The notes beneath the pieces are model-generated. The model saw only the letters and a program-made list of their open reading frames with translations, did not search any database and had not been told where the DNA came from. A stretch of 64,000 nucleotides of DNA from Rachicladosporium sp. CCFEE 5018 (lineage: Eukaryota; Ascomycota; Dothideomycetes; Cladosporiales; Cladosporiaceae): positions 1 through 64,000 of the forward strand of contig KZ111161.1 in NCBI GenBank assembly GCA_002077045.2, read 5' to 3'. Positions 9,751-21,760 of this stretch are shown one piece after another. The first letter of the stretch is position 1. The number at the start of each line of letters is the position of its first letter. A program made the translations under genes and the position numbers.

Positions 9751-11635
9751 CTATTCTCGATCTTGGCGAAGCAGCTCCATTCGCAGGGCCACCTCCGCCC
9801 ACTCCAATACATATGCCGCATCGTCGATCCCAGTCTCCTCGCCGAAAATTCTATTCACAAAGACCTTTGCTGCGCCTGGTGCCAGACTCGTCCCATAGCG
9901 TCCGAAGCCGTAACACATATGTATCCCCAAAGTCGAGTCGCGCCCATCGATCGATCCGAGAACATCCCAAGGGATCTTATCCATGACCGGCATGCTGCTC
10001 GTTCGACCAACGCTGGTGTGTTTGTAACCATCGAGCACTCGACCTAAAGGAAGGCGCTTGTTCTCTGTCGCTTTGTTCGGCTTGCCATGTACGTCGGTGT
10101 ACTCGTCGATGTGGTTTTGGAGCAATGCGGTCTCGGACGGAAACAGATCGTGAAGGATCCAAGTCGAGAATGCTCCGGCAGCGATGATCAGATTTTGGCA
10201 GCACACCCATTCCGGACTGCCTCTATGACCAATCCGAGGGTTAGCAGAACCGACCTCGACTTCTTCCATATAGGATCGACGCCTTTGCATGTAGATATCT
10301 GTAACGTGCGACTGGAAACGGAAATCCACGCCAGATTTACAACACGCGCGGTAGAGCATGGGCAGGTACTTAGCCATGTCACTGTCTGATGTCAGTCAAG
10401 AGGCTCACAAAACACGCACAGAAGAGGAGTTGAGCTTACATTGTCTTCACCTCAATGCTGGCCGCTTCGACCCCGCTGTCAATCTCGAGGAAGTCCTGCA
10501 CGAACCAACCGGAGTTGCGTGCTGGGACATTACCATCGTTCCACGCATCTTCTAGACTGCGAGCCTTGTAGTCGAAGCGATTGTCCCTATCGCTTTCGAT
10601 CAGTCCGCTCCAGTACTGCTGGCTCAGCTTAGACAAAGACTTGAACCGCTTAGGCATCTTGCTTGCATGAATAATGCCAGCGCAGGATCCAGACGCTAAC
10701 TGCGCGTAAGATTCGCGCGCCTCAACGATAATGATCCGGTGGTTGACGCCAGCTTGCTTGACGCGAAGGGCGAGTTCCAATGCGATCGACATGCCAACAA
10801 TACCAGCCCCGACAATGATCGTTGTCTTTCCGGTCAGTGGATGTATGGCCTCTTCTGTTCCATCATCGAGTGGCTGATCTGCGTCACTGCTGACTGGGCT
10901 CGGCTGAGATGGATCTACGCCAGTCGGTGTGGTAGGGTGTTCGCGACCCAGTCCGCTTGCTGTCGCGCTGTTGTTCTCCGGAATAAAGAGACTGTTCTCT
11001 CCGTCATTCGCCGATTCATCTGAGTCGACTGGCTTTTCGTTCACGTCGTCAGACTCGGCATATTGACCATCGAGATCATCAGGTTGCTGCACAACACGTT
11101 CGCCCAGGTACTCCGGCTCGTCCGAAGTCTGCTTTGCTGGAACGCTGCTCTGTGGGTTGGCATTGACTTGAGCATATGCTGCTGTAGTCGCGTTCTGCCT
11201 ACTCTGCATTCGAGCATTGCGTTGGTCGAGCAAGGCTCTCATGTGGCTAGGAGGACGGTTCGTATCTCCGTACTGGCACCAGCAGCCGTTCGCATTTCTG
11301 TCTATGCCTTCGATGTGTGTCTCGCTTCCGTCCGGCGTGTACTTGGTGCCGTTCCAGCAAGGCTCGCACATCATGTAGTCGCAATCGCTACATTGAACGG
11401 CAAAGTCGCTTTGTGATAGCTTGTCGTGGCAAATCCTGCACTTGGCCGTTCGTTTGTTGACCACGACCTGCCACGTGCTCGGATAGACGGCTGAACGTCC
11501 TGCGTTGGGATCATAAGTCGGTGTGGGGTGTGATCTGCTCTTGTAGGTCGAGGTTGGTGTTGGTAGCGCGTTCGAGGACGATCGAGAGACCGTTGAATGG
11601 CAAGCAGACAAAGCGGCTGGAGTCTTTGGAGGCAT
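9751..11635 (-). CDS. zinc-finger/FAD-dependent oxidoreductase fusion
   Basis: 608-residue protein from exons 11635-10440 and 10381-9751 (58-bp phase-2 intron). Start at 11635 has an ACC ATG context. Residues about 65-125 hold a ZZ/RING-like zinc module (CRICHDKL, CSDCDYMMCEPCW, a downstream ETH and GCWC). About 100 acidic, disordered residues follow. From about residue 265 there is a DAO-type FAD fold with a Rossmann motif (IIVGAGIVGMSIALELA) and the dinucleotide acidic end (IIIVEARES). Later blocks include NLIIAAGAFST and the C-terminal FAD-binding MCYGFGRYGTSLAPGAAKV. DAO enzymes oxidise amines or amino acids; the substrate here is unknown. The zinc module suggests a protein or ubiquitin-linked interaction, which is inference. 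The fused layout is continuous in one reading frame within exon 1, so it is not an assembly join. Confidence 0.8.
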
Positions 11636-12807
11636 GGTGGGTCTTACGCGCAATCGTCGATGCTGGGAGTTTAGCGTAGTGTGATCGCCCTGAAGCAGGC
11701 TGTTGTCTCGTGGAAAGTGTTATATGAAAATGGTTTAAGTGTTATATTTCTTAAATGGACGATCGGCGACAACAAGCGGCGATCTTCACATGATGATCCT
11801 TCACTTACATATTCTTCACGTTGCGGCCTTTCACGTGTCTGCCCTTCACGTCGAGCGCTCCAGTCCCTTATTGGCCACAAACACTCTCTTTGAAGTGACT
11901 GTTCTACATGTGATCCCTCCTTCACTTACTTGTTTGTCACGTGCCACGCCTTTACTCACCTGTTCTTCAAGCTCTGTGGCTTTGCATGCCTGTCCTTGCC
12001 CGGCGATCTCCCTACGTGACCCAGAGCTTTCTCCTTGTTCATCACGTACCTAGACGTTCTCTACTATGTCTCCGTTCACGAGATCGACGATAGCGGTACC
12101 CCTCTTGTGTGCCTCCGGTTTGCTTGGCCCTGACACGCTTTTGCTTTTCCTGAATGTGCATACGTTCAAGGGAAGTCAATGCAGATCACTGCGTCGGACA
12201 CTGTTCACCTCCCATGCTCTCCCCTTGTCTTGCGCCCGCAGGTTTGCAGTTTCAAGTATTTCACTGTGAAAAGGAAGATAGAGGCTGGCGAGACTCTTGT
12301 GATGTATGCTCCCTACAGCTGTTAGCGGAGATGTGTGGAAGCCCTATTCTGGCGTAGTGATTGCATGATGAGATCTGAGGTAGTTCCCTCAATCATGCGT
12401 TTGAGGCCGCAGTCTCATCATCATCGTCTTCATCTCGGTCATTGAAGAATAGGCAACTTTCTGAAGCTTGATATGACTTCGAGATTGGAAGCCACAGTTC
12501 TCACTTTCTTAGTTTGTTGAAGTCGACGCCGCGGGACCGTCCGATCACGCAAGCAAATTTTAGCTTCGTCACTGCAGGAAAGCAGCAAATATGCCAGTGG
12601 AGTACAGTCCACATCGCCATCATGATCAATCACCTCGAGAAGAATTCACTTGTGCGTGGAGAGAACTGTCCTGACCCTGGTTTGCACATCTCTGTGAATC
12701 AGATCCGTGCGAGTGGAGTCTCGCTGTCAAGCAAATCCGCCCGTTGAGAGACCAATTGGACACTCGTGGTCAATGCTACACAACCAAATTACTACATAGC
12801 CTCCATC
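11636..12807. other. intergenic region upstream of two divergent genes
   Basis: 1172 bp between the zinc-finger/FAD gene (minus) and the A-T-R-R gene (plus). The left part is dominated by the degenerate 15-bp array described separately. From about 12060 to 12807 I see no repeat or coding signal beyond short chance ORFs; the promoter of the downstream gene should lie here. Confidence 0.5.
11785..12055 (-). repeat. degenerate 15-bp tandem array (pentapeptide-coding)
   Basis: On the plus strand TTCAC recurs at 11785, 11800, 11815, 11830 and 11845, exactly 15 bp apart. Weaker copies continue in register to about 11905, then one base out of phase from 11921 (TTCAC 11921, GTCAC 11936, TTTAC 11951, TTCAA 11966) to ATCAC at 12041: about 18 units. 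Read on the minus strand each unit is five codons, often ending CGT GAA or AGT GAA (SARRE, GQTRE, RPQRE, EYVSE, GSSCE). The one-base phase change near 11920 and a TAG near 12050 break the frame. The open part ends at 11671, 35 bp before the start codon of the zinc-finger/FAD gene. Confidence 0.75.
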
Positions 12808-15800
12808 ATGGGCATCCTCGACAAAAAGAAGGATCTGGCCGCGCTTTTCTTACTGCAAGTTGAGGCAACTCCAGATGCGATTGCACTCGAAGATGAGAAG
12901 ACCTCATACACCTACGCCGAGCTCGACAAAAGAGTAAATGAACTCGCCATCCTCCTGCAAAGCCATGGCGTGAGACGCGATAGCCTTATTGGAGTGCTAC
13001 TTCCTCGCAGCGCGGACTATGTGATCGCCTGCTTAGCTGCTTTGCGGGCTGGAGGTGCATTCCTTGTCCTCGAGCTTGCGTATCCTCCCGAGCTGCTGGC
13101 GGACGTACTCGAGGATGCTAGTCCGCAGTGGTCGTCACGTACCGAGCTGAGATCGGCAAGATCAAGCAAGGTGTTCCTGTAGTGTCACTCGATGAGCTGC
13201 CAGATGCTGCGGGTGTCAACGGCACGACGGACGAGGCGAAGGTACTCAATGGACTCCCGGAAGAGAGTGATCTCGATCGTCTGGCGTTCGTTGCGTACTC
13301 CAGTGGCACGACAGGGAAGCCGAAGGGTATTGCCAATCCGCATCAGGCGGCCGTCCGGTCATACGACCTCAGATTTGGCCTTTCAGATCTTCAGCCTGGT
13401 GACAGAGTCGGTGCGAATGTCTTCTTTGTGGTCAGTACCCGCCCTTCAACGGCATATATGGATGCTCGCTGATCCATTGCACAGTGGGAGATTATACGTC
13501 CACTTCTCCGCGGCGCCACAGTGGTCGCCATTCCTGACGAAGCCAGCTTCGATCCGAAAGCGCTTGTCGATCTACTAACAGCGAAGAAGATTACTGAAAC
13601 CCTCATGACACCGACTCTGTTGGCTGCCATGCTCGCGCGCAACAGTGATCTTGGTACTCGCCTACCTGATCTACGTACATTGTGGCTCAATGGTGAGGTA
13701 GTTACGACGGATCTTGCACGGCGCGGCCTTGAATCATTGCCTGATGTACGACTCCTCAATTGCTACAGCTGTTGCGAGACTCACGAGGTTGCATGTGGCG
13801 ACATTCGCGATATGCTCGCGCAACTTGACGCAGATGCTCAATACTGCCCGGTTGGCCCACCACTAGACCCACGTCACGTTTACATACTCGACGACAGCGG
13901 TCAGAAGCTTGAAGCAGGCGTATCAGGGGAGCTGTTTGTAGGCGGTCGACTTCTCGCTCGCGGCTACATCAATAGACTAGAGACCACAGCCCGAGCTTTC
14001 ACAGCTGACGAGTTCGATTCGGCTTCCGGTGCGCGCAAGTACCGTACTGGCGATCTTGCGCGATTGCTGCCGTCTGGCCTGCTGGAGATCACCGGGCGAG
14101 TGGGTGCAATGATCAAGTTGCGTGGGTACAGCGTAGTACCTGGCAAGGTTGAGAACGCCATTCTGGCGAATCTTGCTGTGAGACACTGTGCTGTAACTGC
14201 ACATGGCGAAGGTTTGGACAGACAGCTTGTGGCATACGTGGTGCCAGATTCAAATGCAAGCAGTGAGCGGCCAAATGTGGAGATCGATGAGTCTGGCCAC
14301 AGCCCGAATGCTCGTCGAGCACTCACCGAATCGTTGGCCTTGTACATGATCCCTGCGCTGTGGGTAGAGCTGGAGACTCTGCCAACACACGATGTTTCAG
14401 GCAAGGTAGACCTCAAGAGATTGCCAGCACCCGGTGCCGGCTCATCTACGCCAAAGCCGCCACAAGCTGCAACTCGCGATGCAATTGATCTCGACGCTAT
14501 CGCAGAGATCTGGGCCGCGACGTTGAAGATATCGCATAGTCTGATTACGCCAGAGCACAGCTTCTTCGACCTGGGCGGGCACTCGCTCTCTCTCGCAGAT
14601 CTTGCTTCACGCCTGTCACGTAGCTTCGGCTTTCGTGTACCAGTAGCTCGTCTTGCCGACCCGACTACACTCAATGGGCATCTGCAGACTGTTCGTGCAG
14701 TCCGCGATGGACAGATCGCCGAGGTGCAAGCAGACTTGCCTGCTGCGCTGCGTCGAGACACGCAGCTCGAGCAAGACATACAGCCACTAGCAGGCACCAA
14801 GATCAAGTCGATCAAAGATGCCAAAACAGTGCTTCTCACTGGTGCGACCGGCTTCTTGGGCGCTTTCCTGCTCAATGATCTACTTGAGTCCACCTCGGCC
14901 CAGATCATTTGCCTAGTTCGATTCGGTGACCCTACGGGTGACGATGTACCCGCCGGGATCGCCAGACTTCGCAAGAACCTCATCGACCATGGATTATGGC
15001 GAGATCTCATAATGGAGCGTGTCGAGATTTTACCTGGCAACCTCTCGCGCAAGCGCCTGGGCTTGTCTCCAAAGGCCTTTCAAGACTTGGCCACGCGAAC
15101 AGACGTCATCATCCATGCTGCTGCTACTGTCAATCTGGTCTACCCATACGCTGCGCTACGATCTGCCAACGTTGGCGGTACGCGGGAGATCTTACGCCTG
15201 GCATGCCTCGGGGGTGCGACATTGCAATATGTCTCCACGAATGGTGTACTGCCGCCCTCAGCATCTGGTCACGGATGGCCAGAAGACTCAATGTTGTATG
15301 TAGACGCCGTGCCTGAGAAGATCAGCGATGGCTACGGCCAGACAAAGTGGGCTGCAGAGCAGCTGGTCCTTGAAGCTGGGCGCCGCGGACTGCCAGTCAG
15401 GATTCTACGAGCCGGCACGATCAGTGGACACAGCGCCACCGGAGCAGCAAACGCATGGGATCTGCTGACGGCATTGTTCGTTGAGTCAATACAGCTAGGA
15501 TTTGCACCCGATGTCGAGGGTTGGCGTGCAGAGATGACACCCGTGGACTTTGTTAGCAAAGCTATTGTGCATCTATCTGAGCAAACGCAGGCGAAGCAGC
15601 TCGTCTTCCACCTGGGCGATCCTGATCCTGTCGACACAAAGATAGTCTTCTCAGACCTTGCCAAGCTTGGTTACCCTACAGAACCTCTTCCCTGGGACGA
15701 CTGGGCGGCATTATGGAACGAGAAACGAGGATCAGTCAAGGGCGGAGATGGAGCGTTTACCATCGACATACTGCGCAGCGGAATGCCCAGCGTCGAATTC

Positions 15801-16724
15801 TTGCGGGACATCGTCGTGCTCAACAACGCTCAAACACGCCCCTTCCGAGCTATCGTCGAACGCCCGAAGGTCGACAACATCCTCCTCGAGACTTACGCTC
15901 GCCACTGGTTCGCACGAGGCTGGCTGTCGTCACCTCCCAGTGAGCAGCAGGCACTCGGTGGCGCTGCTCACTCAGCTCGTCGAAGCATATTGTCAGGCAA
16001 AGTTGCGGTGATCACTGGTGCATCAAGCGGCATAGGCGCAGCAACTGCAGCTGCGCTTGCACGCGAAGGCTGTCACGTAGCGCTCGCTGCTCCGCGTGTG
16101 GATGCTCTCGAATCAGTCAAAAAGAGACTGACAGTGCGCGAGGGCAAAGTCATTGCACGACAGACCGATGTAAGGAAGCGAGACCAAGTGGAAGCGCTGA
16201 TGAAGGCGGCCGAAGCTGAGCTTGGACCTGTTGACATACTGGTGTCTGTCGCTGGAGTCATGTACTTCACCATGATGGCCAACGTCAAGGTCGACCAGTG
16301 GGAGCAGACGGTCGACGTGAACTGCAAGGGCTTGCTCAATTGCTTATCGTCAACAGTACCCGGCATGCTCACTCGAGGCAGCGGCCACATCGTCGCTATC
16401 TCTTCCGACGCCGGTCGCAAGCCGTTCGCTGGTCTCGGCGTCTACTCCGCAAGCAAGATGTTCGTAGAAGGCACGCTTCAGGCGCTCCGTGTCGAGACTG
16501 CAGGCAAAGGACTGCGAGTCACGAGCGTACAGCCCGAGAACGTTGCAACAGACTTACTGGGCATGTCGAACGATGAAGAAGCGCTGAAGCAGTATGGTGA
16601 GCCGTCTGGCGCGAAGGTGCTGGATGCGGAAGATGTGGCGAATGCGATCGTGTATGCTCTGAAACAGCCGGAGCATGTCGCTGTGAACGAGATATTGATC
16701 GAGCCGAGGGACGAGCCGATATAG
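12808..16724 (+). CDS. A-T-R1-R2 NRPS-like carboxylate reductase, frameshifted
   Basis: Exons 12808-13430 and 13485-16724 (54-bp intron, GTCAGT...CACAG). Without a lesion the product would be about 1287 residues. Order: adenylation domain (A3 YSSGTTGKPKGI near residue 163; KYRTGDLARLLPSG), carrier domain (FFDLGGHSLSL near 567, Ser for phosphopantetheine), thioester reductase R1 (GATGFLGAF near 660), and a C-terminal short-chain dehydrogenase R2 (TGASSGIG near 1052; Ser...YSASK near 1194). This A-T-R-R order matches the fungal glycine betaine reductase ATRR, which reduces glycine betaine via the aldehyde to choline; substrate identity here is inference. At 13128/13129 one base is missing (CAG then TGG where CAG GTG GTC is expected), shifting the frame inside the A domain. 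No intron can bypass it. Either a recent pseudogene or an assembly indel. Confidence 0.85.
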
Positions 16725-17312
16725 TATACATAGATATATGAGTTGTACGGATGGCTTCGCGACGGCACAGATCTGCATCCTCCACCAGATGGAGCGCACT
16801 CCCGTTCCAGCTGCAGAGTCGAGCCTCAGGCTTCACTGCATATGCCAAGACTGTGAACTAAGCGAGCTTGCTGCGCCTCCTTAGTCCCTTGTTCACCTCA
16901 CACTCACTATCTTAAGCATCTCGAGATACCGGTCAGACATCATCATGCATGCATGTGTGTGCATCGAAAGCTCCAGGATCACCCGCATCGTGGGCTTCTC
17001 TATGAAAACTCTCGGTCGATAGGCGGAGACATTGGGCTAGCGCCTCCAAACGCCATGCATGAAGTCCTCTGGATTAAGCGCCATGGGGTGATCAGCCGCA
17101 TGTCGAGGGTGGCCTCTTCATGGTTGCCTCTTCGCTTCGTGCGGCAGATGTGGTATGTGAGTCAATAGGAGGCCGCTATGGTCACTATGCATCGAGAATT
17201 TCCCTGCGTCTGCTTCTTCACTTGATCACCACTCTTTCCATCTCCATGCGGTGGCCTATGTGAAGTGCTAGCCGAACGCACAGCGTACATGTAGCCTTGT
17301 GCAACGGTTACA
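16725..17312. other. intergenic spacer
   Basis: 588 bp between two plus-strand genes. It should hold the terminator of the A-T-R-R gene and the promoter of the next gene. Nothing further seen. Confidence 0.5.
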
Positions 17313-19916
17313 ATGCGAACAAACTTTACACAGTGCGCAGCGGATTATGCCAAAGCCAATGCCAGCATCATTGCGCTGTATGGCTGGACTGGCGACGTGG
17401 TACAGATTCCAAAGAACGAGACTACCCAGATCTCGACATGGGGCTGCCACCAGTTCTGCGGCTCCGGCAATGACTGGTATCCGTGGTCCCAAGTATCAAA
17501 CACCATCACCGCCTGGGTGCTGCCTGTAGGAGGAATTATTTTGCAAGCGCCATTCGTCAGCAATGCCTTCTGGGAAACTGTCTTCTCGCTGTCACGGTGG
17601 CTTGGATCACCCATGGCTAGCTTGGCGTACATTTTCTGGAATATCAAGGTCAGCGGCAAGTGTGCGCTGCTGGTCGACCTCGCCGTGCCGTACGACCGCA
17701 AGATTACATCGCCGGGCACGAATTTTGGCTCCATCCGAGATTCGTTCTACCTGCTGATGACCATGAACCAATTTACCATGCGGCCTCACGTGCGCCAAAG
17801 AAAGGAAGCAGAGGGATTGCTACGAGTGGCGCTGTTCTCGAAGGATCTGCGGCTACTTCGACCTGGGAAATCACCAGAAGGGCGCATTACTAGAGCTTCA
17901 TTTGACCTGGCGCCTGGCCAATTTGGCGTCTGGAATCCCGGCCCAGGTTCAGACACATACACTCCTAGACCCGACATCGACATGGAGCCGGAAGGCCAGT
18001 TGAACAAGCTCCGCCAAGATCTTGCGCAGAAGATGCGGGATGGTAGGAAGCGAGGCGTCGTGCCTGTGTTCATCTCCACGCTGTGGTTCTTGTTTGCGCT
18101 TGCGCTTTCTGTACAGTCGGCATTCGGGTATATGGGCGTCAATGCCCAGGCACATGACTGTAAGCGGACAATGCCTACGTTAGGGAAGTGGCAAGCGTGC
18201 TGACTAAATGGCGTAGTGGCCCTGGGCTGTCTTCTAAGCTGGCTCCCTGTCCTGATACTCTCGTCCATTGTCGATCGAAACCCTGTGGCAGCCGACGCCA
18301 CTCGCAAAGAGCTAAACGAGCTAGTCGACCGTGTGCGGCAGGCGCTCATGGACGACACCATCCGCGAGCTATACTTGAGATGCATTATTGATCCCGACCA
18401 GCACCATGACATGCAGAAGTGGGTAGAAAGAATTAGCAAAGCCTGTCCAATGCTCGACGACTTCTTTGCGCACTTCGCTGGTCAGGCTCGCAAACGGTGG
18501 CATTATGGCGCCGCTCACCCTATCTTGTCTGACATCGAAGGTGCATACATCGCGGAGCAAGGTCGGGATTGGCTCGCGGACGAGTACGAGGCGCGGAACA
18601 AACTCGTGCTGGGGAAGCCGAAAGGTCTCGACTGGCTAGATCCGCGTGAATTGTGGCAAGTGTTGAGTGGAGTACTAATAGTCGCGGGGAGCTGTCTAGG
18701 CGCGTTCGTACTGTCCTACTATACTCCCACTGTGGGTTTGGGCTGCCGCTCTGGTGGCTATACAGTCTTCGGAACTATGGCCTTCATCCTTCTGAGCCTT
18801 GAGATCGTCTCATGGTGGGTTTTCGATGCCTCCAAACCCAGGCTCGAGCGCTTGGGCAAAGATATGCGCAGCATGACCTTGGCCCACCCATCATTACTGG
18901 CCCGAGAGAAGAGCATCGCAATATGGTATGCTCGCGTGCACGTCGATGCCGGTCGATATGTTAGCAACACAGCGCGTTCCCTACGTCAGGGACTTCGTTC
19001 TATTCTTACTGCTCTGGTCTCGCAGAATTATGCCAACGGAGTGGATCAAGGGCTGAAAGCCAAGTGGGCACACTGGCAAGATATGAGTGCTCAATCTAAG
19101 CTCGATTACTGCTTCTTCAAGCCCGTCGAAATGGTCAACGCCGTGTGGCTCGTCTATGTTGCAATGGCCCAAACCAGCGGCGCATATCGGAATTGCGACT
19201 GCATGTCAAGTCTCTGGGGAGGACATGGAGGGTACGTCATGCACTAGGTAGGCGCAGTCCATGGAAGTCTTACTGACACACCTCGTAGCTACATTGACTG
19301 GAACAACTACGATACCGCATCTTCGTCATATGTACTTATATATTGGACCACCGGTGCTGTCCTCGCCTCGACTACAATGACAGTCGGAATGCTGTACCTG
19401 ATGCTAGAGTGGTGTCTCCAAAGCCATATCAGCACCGCGTCCATGGATGATGCTGCTGAAGGCCTGCAATGGACTCGCCGATTCCGATGGATCACCAGTC
19501 CATATCGAATTTGCGTACATGCTTTAATCGAAGGCACCTACTCTGCTCGCTTCTGGGCCTACAAAACGCTGCGGAGTACGTTCGGACTTGGCACTAATAC
19601 GACGCCTAGACCTGGTAGGAGGAGCGTTAGGTGGACGCGAGAAGTTGTAGAAAGCAAGATGATAGTGGGTCGACCTGTACCCAGTACACATTCAGATGAG
19701 GAGACGCCCAGCGAAGTCGAGCAGCCCTTGGTCACTGGGAAGGATCTACATGGTCATCCAGTGGTTGTTCGCATCGAGTCGCGCAGCTCGGCAAGATCTG
19801 TGTCGATCTCGCCCGGCGCCAGTCGTGCACCGTCTACTGAAGGTCGACTAAGCCTGCAGGTGACGGGTCAGCGTATTCCTTACGAGCGACAAGCCAGTCA
19901 AGGAAGCGGGGTATGA
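17313..19916 (+). CDS. uncharacterised fungal multi-TM membrane protein
   Basis: 829-residue protein from exons 17313-18159, 18217-19231 and 19289-19916 (introns of 57 bp each, phases 1 and 2). Start at 17313 has a good context (ACA ATG). The N-terminal ~55 residues are lumenal-type with Cys and N-glycosylation sites (NFTQC, NASI, GCHQFCGSG). Hydrophobic segments follow: ITAWVLPVGGIILQAPF, MASLAYIFW, VFISTLWFLFALALSV, CLLSWLPVLILSSIV, VLSGVLIVAGSCLGAFVLS, FGTMAFILLSLEIVSWWVF, MVNAVWLVYVAM and IYWTTGAVLASTTMTVGMLYLML. The last ~120 residues are a disordered Ser/Arg-rich cytosolic tail. I recognise it as a recurring fungal membrane family (WYPWSQVSNTITxWVLP) without known function. Confidence 0.8.
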
Positions 19917-21206
19917 TCGCTCTTCAGACTGATAGAAATACCATCGAGCTTTACTAGACCCCAGACTCACGCTTCAGTGCCTGCTTGCCAGCTTCACCCT
20001 TCACAAGTGCCCCTTGAGAGCCTGACTTGCCTGGAAAATGCGCGGCGCCTTATCAAGCATTAGGTTGTGCCAAGCTTTCTGGTCCGTTCAACCCCGTGAG
20101 TTTGTCTCAACAGTGTGATCAAGCTGCGCTAAAAGGTCTGCAGTCTGCACAGAGGGGGCCATCGTGATTAGGGTGAGTCTCCTCCCGCATACAGGCCTAT
20201 GCAAGCGCAGCATGTGATCACTGTGCCCCGTCCATGCTCTCCAGAAGGGCTTTGCAGTCATCACCAGCTTCCAGCCGGAATTGCAATATAGCCACTATTA
20301 CGTGTTGAATCACCGCTCTCGAGTCCGAAGTAGGTAAGGTCTTCGTCAGATACGTTACTCGCGGCGTGCCGTGGGTAGCTTCCGGACAGTCAGGTGCTAG
20401 CTCGGGCTGATTGCAACCTCTGGTTTGACGTGGGATGAGTTTCCTGTGCAACGGCCTGTAACTGATGGCACCAATCCTTCGTAGGGCGCTTCTCTCTCAT
20501 CGCATGCATTCAGTTTCTGCGTACTGGTGAGCATGATGCCTTGCCGTGGTTGTGGCAATCTCGGAATGGATCTGTCGACTTGTCGTTCAGCCGACGGGAA
20601 TGTTACGGAAACACGGCCGATGGCCCCACGCCAGAGCATGACAGATGTGAACGACAACTCGGGTGACCAGCGATTCAAGTGGAGGCGGCAGATCCGCGCA
20701 TTGGCAAATCGCGGCTGCGGGCGACGCGGCAGCCTGCACGATCGTGCTTGCCCCACGTCTGAAAGTTGAGTGGAGCGTGCACTCGAAGTCCAACTCTCGA
20801 GACTCGAATCGTCACCTTCACACTTCGACCACGACACCAGCAGGCGATTTTGTGTGCTCACGCTTTAGTACCCGGCCACTCACGGCCACCGCCCTCTTGG
20901 TGGTGTGTCAGGCCCCCAACGCTCTCCGCTCCGCCACCCCTACCTTACCTCAGTGGACATCTTCAACATTCTTGGCATATTCAGCTCAGCAACGGCGTTC
21001 CGGCATTCATAACGACGAGATACCCAAAGGATACACGAGAGGGCTTACCAGCCTCAGGATCTTACTACGAGCTTATCGCACTTCTTTTCTCTGCTTTACA
21101 CTCTTTACACCCGGGGTGGCATCTTCAGCGCTCGAGTGGTCCAAAAATCGCGCAAATCCCGCAACCTAGTCGACCCTGCATTTCTTCGCTGCACACGCAC
21201 CCAGGT
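19917..21206. other. long intergenic region
   Basis: 1290 bp between the multi-TM protein and the copper-fist regulator. ORFs of up to 187 codons overlap each other in several frames and strands between 20400 and 21330, without domain resemblance. I treat the region as promoter and 5' UTR of the regulator. Confidence 0.5.
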
Positions 21207-21660
21207 ATGGTTGTGCGTGAGGATGGCTCCAAATGGGCATGTCAATCATGTCTGAAAGGTCATCGTGTCAGTGGTTGTACACACACTGGTAGGTTTAATG
21301 TCGAGGTCTGTGGTCTACTAATATGCTGACACCCAACTAAGACCGAGAACTCGTTCTTGTCCCGAAGAAAGGCAGGCCCACGACACAGTGTCAGCACTGC
21401 CGTCAAGAGCGCAAAAGACGATCTGCGCACGTCAAGTGCGACTGCGGCGAGTCAGACAAGCCGCACCATTCCAAGGAGAAATGCATACATCTTCGCGAGG
21501 CTGAAGAGCAGGCAAACAGGGCTCGCAGTGGCAACGAAGATTATTTCTCTGAAGACCAGGAAGGTCATCTCGCTGCAGTGACCGAGGAACAAGGTTGCTG
21601 TTGCCATCATGGCGGACAGTGCTCATGCGCCATACTGAAGAGGGAGGACAGCCACGATGG
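21207..21660 (+). CDS. copper-fist transcription factor, 5' part
   Basis: Exons 21207-21288 and 21342-21660 (53-bp phase-1 intron), cut off by the N run. The protein starts with a complete copper-fist DNA-binding domain: WACQSCLKGHRVSGCTHTDR, then KKGRPTTQCQHCRQ with the minor-groove KGRP motif, and HVKCDCGE (Zn/Cu-binding Cys/His set). A downstream Cys-rich motif, CCCHHGGQCSCA near residue 125, resembles the copper-responsive clusters of Cuf1/Ace1/Mac1-type regulators. These proteins control copper and iron uptake or copper detoxification genes according to copper status. The C-terminal half, including any activation domain, lies in the gap, so Ace1-like and Cuf1/Mac1-like roles cannot be separated. 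Confidence 0.9.
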
Positions 21661-21760
21661 NNNNNNNNNNNNNNNNNNNNNNNNNNNNNNNNNNNNNNNN
21701 NNNNNNNNNNNNNNNNNNNNNNNNNNNNNNNNNNNNNNNNNNNNNNNNNNNNNNNNNNNN
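21661..21760. other. assembly gap (100 N)
   Basis: Exactly 100 N, the usual placeholder for a gap of unknown size. The copper-fist gene is cut on the left and the GH7 gene on the right. The missing cellulase N-terminus alone (signal peptide plus roughly half a catalytic domain) needs several hundred bases, so the real gap is larger than drawn. Confidence 0.95.

Noticed and set aside
11785..12055. CRISPR-like or promoter-element interpretation of the 15-bp array
   Set aside because: No alternating repeat/spacer structure, the genome is eukaryotic, and the units are contiguous and coding-phased, so a decayed pentapeptide repeat explains it better.
20397..21329. Overlapping ORFs of 150-190 codons on both strands before the copper-fist gene
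   Set aside because: No domain resemblance and mutually incompatible frames; one runs across the true start and intron of the copper-fist gene.
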